Of a DNA stretch of 64,000 nucleotides, positions 55,440 through 61,400 are shown piece by piece. Made by a program: the position numbers and the translations under genes. The notes beneath the pieces were generated by a model. That model saw only the letters and a list, made by a program, of their open reading frames with translations, did no database searches and had not been told where the DNA came from. Every line of letters begins with the position of its first letter. Positions within the stretch are counted from its first letter, which is position 1. The stretch comes from Bradyrhizobiaceae bacterium PARB1 (lineage in GTDB: Bacteria; Pseudomonadota; Alphaproteobacteria; Rhizobiales; Xanthobacteraceae), in the NCBI GenBank assembly GCA_002256345.1, contig NKIY01000002.1:682001-746000 (forward strand), read 5' to 3'.

Positions 55440-55795
55440 GACACTTCCTTTCCGGACGGCCCGTCCAGAGCGGTGGATATAATCTTCTGGGCTTTCGGAA
55501 AAAGATTAACAAATTTACGCAATATACGCAAATCGTTTTCGGAAACACCGCGGATCCATGATTCCACGTCAGCGACCGTCCCGTCCACGGGCTCCTTCGG
55601 CGAACTGACCAACTTGTGGACACGTCGCTCCAGCTCTGCTGAGAACATCTGAAATTTCAGAGCCCTACTGACTGTCGAGACATCCACCTTCAGCACGCGT
55701 GCCGCCTGTGAATAGTTGAGGTCAGACGCGGTCATCCAGTTGCTCAATTGCTGGGCCACGTCCGGTCGATGCCGCTTGGGAGGTCTTCCTGCCAT
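55436..55795 (-). CDS. Small helix-turn-helix protein of the AAA-subtilase operon
   Basis: 119 residues from ATG 55795 (MAGRPPKRHRPDVAQQLSNW); upstream in-frame codons to 55831 look non-coding. A helix-turn-helix is apparent at about 15-50 (LNYSQAARVLKVDVSTVSRA), followed by a helical C-terminal part (NDLRILRKFVNLFPKAQKII). The ATGA overlap with the ATPase start shows it is the operon's first gene. Probably the regulator, or a sensor subunit with DNA- or RNA-binding ability. Confidence 0.75.
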   Translation of the reverse strand: MAGRPPKRHRPDVAQQLSNWMTASDLNYSQAARVLKVDVSTVSRALKFQMFSAELERRVHKLVSSPKEPVDGTVADVESWIRGVSENDLRILRKFVNLFPKAQKIISTALDGPSGKEVS

Positions 55796-55913
55796 GTTTG
55801 TCTTTATTGCATAAATTGTTTTTACGCGCAATCCGGATTGTAGGCGATCGAGGCAGCCTCTCGCTCGGCGGCAAACATGCTCGCACTCAAACGCGAATTA
55901 CGACTCGACTTAT

Positions 55914-55928
55914 GTTCTCTATATGTTC
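55914..55928 (+). promoter_or_regulatory. LexA (SOS) box of the alphaproteobacterial type
   Basis: GTTC (55914-55917), seven bases, GTTC (55925-55928) matches the GTTC-N7-GTTC direct repeat bound by LexA in Alphaproteobacteria. It lies 12 bases before the ATG of the broken small gene, and about 120 bases upstream of the divergent HTH-AAA-subtilase operon, which it might also influence. Confidence 0.7.
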
Positions 55929-55939
55929 TAATTCATGGC

Positions 55940-56259
55940 ATGAACAGACACCCAGCGAGCTGGCGCATGCCGTCCCTAGACAGATGGAAAATCTTGAGGC
56001 CGACGCCCTCCGGAAACAAATCTCAAGCTCCGCCGGCCCGCAAAGTACGGACATGCCGCCCGAGTATTGGGACGCCGTCCTGAGCGACCCCAGCGCGGGC
56101 GCACGCCCGTCAGGCGGTGTCCCCGTTCAGCAACGCCGCCTATCCGAGATCCCTCGTGATGTGCTGCGGGTCACCTTAAGCAGAGAAAGCGGGTTCGAGG
56201 AGCTCTGGTCGATCATGGACGAGCGCCGAACGGCCAGGCGTGGATCGTCGACCACGTGA
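55940..56259 (+). pseudogene. Broken copy of the LexA-boxed small gene
   Basis: Starts at ATG 55940 (MNRHPASWRMPS), then needs a single-base frameshift at about 55975-55980 to continue as QMENLEADALRKQ..., STDMPPEYWDAVLSDPSAGA, RRLSEIPRDVLRVT, which is clearly related to the intact gene at 57267. After DVLRVT the similarity stops: the zinc-ribbon-like C-terminus of the intact copy is replaced by unrelated residues up to TGA 56257. Broken both by frameshift and by loss of the 3' part; an LexA box is retained upstream. Confidence 0.75.
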
Positions 56260-56493
56260 TCGACTTCTTCCCCTTCCGAAAAACAATCTGATCGTTCGAA
56301 ACGTGCTGCCCTCGATGATCAATCCGAGCTGTTTCGGCAGCTATCCGTTCATCTGTCTAATCGCCACCGCGTAACGCTTCAAGGCGTAGTTAAACGCGAG
56401 AGGCAATCATCATTGATGATCCTGGTGTTCAGATGCAGCGTCGCCGCCCGTTCGGGCGTGACCTTGGGATGCACCATGACGGGCGTCGCGCGG
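56260..56493. other. Gene-poor stretch between the broken small gene and Uma2
   Basis: About 230 bases without a recognised gene. A 32-codon minus-strand frame (56379-56477, MVHPKVTPERAATLHLNTRI...) with plausible protein-like composition could be a gene remnant. Nothing else stands out. Confidence 0.35.
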
Positions 56494-57123
56494 CTACATC
56501 ATCAGATTTGAGCCCCTCGCGTCGATCCAGACGCGAGGGGCATTCTCAAAAGGGACGTCTTGATAGATCTGCTCGAGCTCAATCTCGAAGCCGACGGCCG
56601 CGAATTTCAGTACATGCTCAGGGGCGAGGAGCACTTCACGATCCCATCCCTCCTCGCTCCGAAAGTAATGCTCGATCCTGGGTGAGTCCGCATACGCCAA
56701 TACGATGTGCTGAATGGTAGGCATCTGCTTATAGAATTCGAGTTTGACGCCGCGATCGCGATCCATGGTCGAAGGCGAGAGAACTTCCACGATCACGACG
56801 GGATCGGTGACATAGTCTCTGGTGTTCACCGGGCCGCAGCGGACCAGGATGTCCGGCTTGAACTTGTTCTTCGCCGAGCGGTCGTCCGTCGCGGAAACCC
56901 TCATATTTCCGGTTATGGCGCTGCAACCGCCCGGTCGAACCGCGGTGTGGAGAGGTGCTGCGATATTGGAAACAATCTGTTCATGGATCAGCGTGGGGTT
57001 GCCCATGGCCACGACATGTCCGTCGACGAGCTCATAGCGGTCTGCGCCTTCAGGAGCCTGCTCCATGATGCGATCGAACTCGTCGATAGTCGTCGTTCCC
57101 AGCTTTACGGCTGCCTGGGCCAT
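56494..57123 (-). CDS. Uma2-family (DUF820) predicted restriction-like endonuclease
   Basis: 209 residues. PD-(D/E)xK-type fold with the conserved RYELVDGHVVAM segment, D91 in FKPDILVRCG and E113 in VVIVEVLSPST, followed by VKLEFY with the Lys; all catalytic-motif residues are intact. Uma2 proteins are very numerous in some bacteria and of unknown physiological role, probably DNA nucleases. The gene is on the minus strand between the two copies of the LexA-boxed gene. Confidence 0.88.
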   Translation of the reverse strand: MAQAAVKLGTTTIDEFDRIMEQAPEGADRYELVDGHVVAMGNPTLIHEQIVSNIAAPLHTAVRPGGCSAITGNMRVSATDDRSAKNKFKPDILVRCGPVNTRDYVTDPVVIVEVLSPSTMDRDRGVKLEFYKQMPTIQHIVLAYADSPRIEHYFRSEEGWDREVLLAPEHVLKFAAVGFEIELEQIYQDVPFENAPRVWIDARGSNLMM

Positions 57124-57241
57124 CGCATTTCCCTTCGCATCTGCCGATAGGTCGGCATCTTGTTTCTATATGGCGCTCCGGGCGGCGAGGCTCAACAGCC
57201 GTCAAGGTTGCATCGTTAACGGCGGTTCCGACTCGACATTT

Positions 57242-57256
57242 GTTCTTTATTTGTTC
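57242..57256 (+). promoter_or_regulatory. LexA (SOS) box of the alphaproteobacterial type, second copy
   Basis: GTTC (57242-57245), seven bases (TTTATTT), GTTC (57253-57256), ten bases before the ATG at 57267. So close to the start codon that LexA binding would block transcription initiation. Confidence 0.75.
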
Positions 57257-57266
57257 TAATGCCGCC

Positions 57267-57665
57267 ATGACCAATCATTCCGCAAGCTGGCGCATGCCGA
57301 CACCGAAACAGATGGACCGGATGGAGGCCGAGGCCGTCCGGAAGCGGGCCTCGGGTATGACCGGCGCGGAAAGCACCGACATGCCGCCCGAATACTGGGA
57401 TGCGGTCCTGAACGACCCAGGTGCGGACGCCCGCCCGGCCGGCGGCGTCCCCCTTCAGCAGCGGCGTCTGTCGGAGATTCCCCGCCACGTGCTGCGGGTA
57501 TCCTGCCGACGGTGCGACCGTGTCGTCGAGATTCAGACCGCTGACGCTATCCGCCTCCATGGACCGCATGCCGTCTGGAAGGACGTCGGCATGCGTCTCC
57601 TCGACGACGGCTGCCGACAGAGGACGGGTAGTCGCGAGGATGACGGCTGCTGGCCGTCGTTCTAA
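57267..57665 (+). CDS. Small LexA-boxed protein with zinc-ribbon-like C-terminus (unknown function)
   Basis: 132 residues from ATG 57267 (MTNHSASWRMPTPKQMDRME). A hydrophilic N-terminal half (EAVRKRASGMTGAESTDMPP, EYWDAVLNDPGADARPAGGV, RRLSEIPRHVLRV) is followed by a Cys-rich C-terminal part: CRRCDRVVEIQTADAIRLHG ... DDGCRQRTG ... DGCWPSF, four Cys that could bind zinc. I do not recognise the family with certainty; related small proteins occur in Rhizobiales. The SOS box predicts DNA-damage induction, and its position between the two conflict modules suggests an accessory role, which is inference. Confidence 0.7.
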   Translation: MTNHSASWRMPTPKQMDRMEAEAVRKRASGMTGAESTDMPPEYWDAVLNDPGADARPAGGVPLQQRRLSEIPRHVLRVSCRRCDRVVEIQTADAIRLHGPHAVWKDVGMRLLDDGCRQRTGSREDDGCWPSF

Positions 57666-57761
57666 GTCAGCGAGGCGACGCCCAACGCCTTGCACGAGAA
57701 ACGGTGAAAACAACACTCGTGGGTTGCATCGTGGACCGATACGAGCGAGCAAAGAGGGGTA

Positions 57762-58418
57762 ATGATCCCGGAGCCTCCTATGCTGATCGCCGTCGAACTC
57801 CCCTTTTCCTATTGGCACCGCCAGGCTTTCAGCGCGGAAATCGAAGCATCCTTCGATCGCGAAAGCGAGCGGATGGCTATCAACGACGAGGCTGAGCACG
57901 GAGAGCGCGCTTTGGCAGCCGAAGACTTCGAGGAAATCTTGCGCGATCTCGTCGATGAAGAAGCGCTGCTCGATGCTGCGGAAAAAGACTACGTCGCGGG
58001 CTTCGCTCAAGCGATGTCCGCAGAGGCAAAGTTCAAAGTTTTGCTCAAGAAGCGCAAAGGCGACGCCGAAGAGTCGCTCACGCGGCTGATCGACCGGGAC
58101 GTCGCACGCCGCCTTGTGGGGAACGAGGAAGCCGCCGACGACGAACTCGCTTCCGCGATCGAGGATCTCTTTGCAGGATGGATGGAAAAGGAAGGGTTTA
58201 AGCTGGAGATCCTCGAATACGTGGCATGTTTTACCGATGCACTCATCTGCGATCGCCTCATCAAGCAGCGCGAATTCGACAAACACGCAAATCGACTCCG
58301 CCGCGAAAAGCACGGCCCTCCCGCCCGGGCACCGAGGCGCAAGCATCCCCGCACGCGCCGACCGATCCCCGGCCAAGGCGATCTGGTTTTGGAATCGCCT
58401 GGAGGCAAATTGCACTGA
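57762..58418 (+). CDS. Hypothetical 218-residue acidic helical protein
   Basis: No family recognised. ATG 57762 has AGAGGGG just upstream; ATG 57780 (MLIAVELPFSYWHRQAF) is an alternative. The protein is rich in Glu/Asp/Ala/Leu and predicted mostly helical (AAEDFEEILRDLVDEEALLD, AEAKFKVLLKKRKGDAEESL), with a basic Arg/Pro-rich C-terminal tail (PPARAPRRKHPRTRRPIPGQ). It is convergent with the giant helicase gene, 67 bases apart. Confidence 0.55.
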   Translation: MIPEPPMLIAVELPFSYWHRQAFSAEIEASFDRESERMAINDEAEHGERALAAEDFEEILRDLVDEEALLDAAEKDYVAGFAQAMSAEAKFKVLLKKRKGDAEESLTRLIDRDVARRLVGNEEAADDELASAIEDLFAGWMEKEGFKLEILEYVACFTDALICDRLIKQREFDKHANRLRREKHGPPARAPRRKHPRTRRPIPGQGDLVLESPGGKLH

Positions 58419-58485
58419 CGAAGATCAACACAACGACCAAACTGGCTGAATGTTCTCCATCGGCAGATCGCGCTAGTGCGTCGTA

Positions 58486-61400
58486 CTACTGCGGCGGAGG
58501 TGCCGGCGCTCGTCCATCGGCCATCTCCAGCGCACGCAGCGGGCGTCGCTCCAGATCGAACGTGTCGACGACGAGCGTGGGCACTTCCGACGAAGTGACT
58601 CCCAGGTGCTGAAGCAGCTTCTGATCGGCCCTCCATAGGGGGTGGATGACCAGCAGTCTACGATTCACGCTTCCTCGGCCATCCGTCTCGACGAGGCAGG
58701 GCAGTCTCATGTCGCCCTCCGGCTCCATGCGCCAGAATTGCGGGCGCATCGATGCCACGGACTGCGCGAGTGCATGCGCCCTTTCGAGCCAACCATTCAA
58801 TTCCGGATGGGAGACGAAATCGCCATCGAGACCACACTGATAGGTGAGGTCGGTCATGGCGCGCAGATAGGCGAGACCGAGACGCCAATCCAACAAAGGG
58901 TGGTACCGTCGGTTCTGATACTGCTGGATGCACATGTAGCACGCAGTGGAACACCGGTCGCCGTGATCTACCGTCATGAAATCGACGAGCGGCCATTCGG
59001 CCGGCGCATTCAGAATCTCGTCGATGATCCGCGCGACGTCCGGACGCCCGTCCGCCCCGGCCTGGCAGAGCCTTCTGCACAAACCCGACCCGTTGATCAG
59101 CGTGTCGGCAATCTGGAGAAGCGGACGGCCGTGCCGAAGACGCGGCTCCAGCGCCTCGAATTCGTCGGGTGCCACGTCGAGCTCCAGCGCGGCCTTTTGC
59201 ACCACCAGGTGCGTCGCACTGATAGCGGCCGCCCGGGCCGCTATGTGCGTCCGAGCGCCGGCCTTCGCGACCAGGTCGATGTTGAGCCGCTCGTTGAACC
59301 GCATGGCTTCGACGAAGACCGCATCGGTTGCCTTGCGCGCGAACAGACCGAACTGTCCGATCCCTCCGTCGGTCCTCGCGAAACGCCGGTTTTTCGCGTC
59401 GATAGAAACCTCGGTGTCGATAGCCTGCTCCGGAAGATGGACGCCGCGCGGATACGTCGCCACCTCCTGATCCGTCATCATCTCGACCTCGAACAGTTGC
59501 TGTTCTCCCAGGTCGTTCGGACGGCCATCGTTGAGCTGCATGATGGTGGTGCCGGCACCGGCGTGGATCCTGATGCTGCCCACGTCCTGCGGGGTTCCTT
59601 CACGCGCGACCGTCGCCACCGTGCGCGTCGACATCACTCCTACCTCGTCGACGTCCCCTTCCTCCGGCCGGAAATCGGTCCTGAAGGCGGATGGCGAGAT
59701 GTAGTGCCGGAACGATTCCGGCGGCACCTCGTCGTGACAGTCTTCGCACCGCATGATCGCGACCGGCCGCTCGCGTTCATGCGTGGCCGAACCGCAGCCC
59801 GTGCACCACCCGACGAACCCGTACTCGCTGATCCAGTTCGTCATCGGCGGATGGACGACGACATTCTTTCCCCTTCGCTCGGGATCGATCAAGCTGCCGG
59901 TGAAGCCTATCGCCTTGTGCTTCTGCTTATCCTTGACGAGCAGGCTGCCCGGGGCGAATTCGAAGATCGCCATATCGAGATCGCGATCCATCGAAAGCCA
60001 AGACATCTCCTCCTTGGATCCCCTCCCCTTCGTCCGCATGCCTAGATAGAGATCGCGGACACGCGTCGGCATGCCGTACATGGGCAACAGTCCCTGCTCG
60101 GCCAGAAACTGCGCGAGGCCCGCGCTGTCCCGCGGAGCGGCATCCCTGCGCGCCATGATCTCGTCGAGCAGGGTCTCGGGCTTGGAGGCAGCGAGGAGTC
60201 TCTTCCGCTGCTGCTGATCAAGGACGGCCGAATTCACGAAATCGTCCCGAATGGACTGTGTCGACCGCAACGCCTCCAGCAGCCGGTCAGGCCACGGAGA
60301 CCCAACGGCGTAGAAAGGTCCGGTCGGCACGTATTCGCCGTGAACGTCGGGAGGCGTTAGGTCATCACCGGGGAAAGGCTCGCCGCGCGACAGGCAGCCG
60401 TCGCGCACGACCGCGAATGCCGCGCGCAGCCACACCTTCCTGAGCAACCGGTTGGGTATCGGATCGTGATCCACCGCCAGAAAAGGTGGCGGCGGCGCAT
60501 CGCCGGTGATCGACTCCGGATGGCGGAAATAGAAGGCGTCGTGGCTGCGTCCACGGCAGAAGGTCGTCACGAACGAAAAGGCCTGGCCGCGGCGTCCGGC
60601 GCGGCCGACCCGCTGCTGATAGTTGAAGCGCTGGGGCGGCATGTTCGCCTGGTAGACCGTCTGCAGCGATCCGATGTCGATCCCTACCTCCATCGTGGTA
60701 GTGACGGAGAGCATGTCGATCTCTTCGGCGAGTCGCCCGACCTCGTTGTCCTGGCCGACGAAGATGTCCTTGAAGCGTCGCAGACGATCGGAGAAGTCCT
60801 CCGTCTGACCGCTGAGTTCCTCGCACCTCAACCGGAAGCGCTTGATGGCCTGATCGTGCCCGCGCACGATCCGCCTTCCCAAGAAGTTCGATTCCCACAA
60901 TGCATCCACCGCGCCGGTCGGAACATCCGGAAGAGACGTATGGCAGCGGGTGCAGATCTGCTCGCCGCGATGCAGATGCACGCGCTCGCACGACTCGCAA
61001 CGCCAGAACGGATCTCCCGATTGAGCGACTCGCAGATGCAACTTGCCGACCTCGATGACACCGCCGAGATGACCGATCTTGGCGAGATCTTCGAGGACGT
61101 CCTTGAGGCCGTTGTCCGCCGTCGCGCCGAAGACCCGCTCGGCAAATCGCCGGACCCGGTTCTTCTGCGGGACCACGTGCGGCTTGTCCCAGGTGATGAA
61201 ATTATGCTCGTCGAAGAATTTCCCTTCGCGGACTCTCGATGCGCTCGCGAACACGCGCAGCCATGCGTCGAGCTTCCTCGTCGTCTCGGTGTCGTCCGAT
61301 GAGAGCGACGGATAGGCCAGCCCCGTCTCCTCGAGCGCGAAGAACGTGTTCGCGAAGATCACGTCCTCGACCAGTTCGTACTGGTTCACCATGATCTTCT

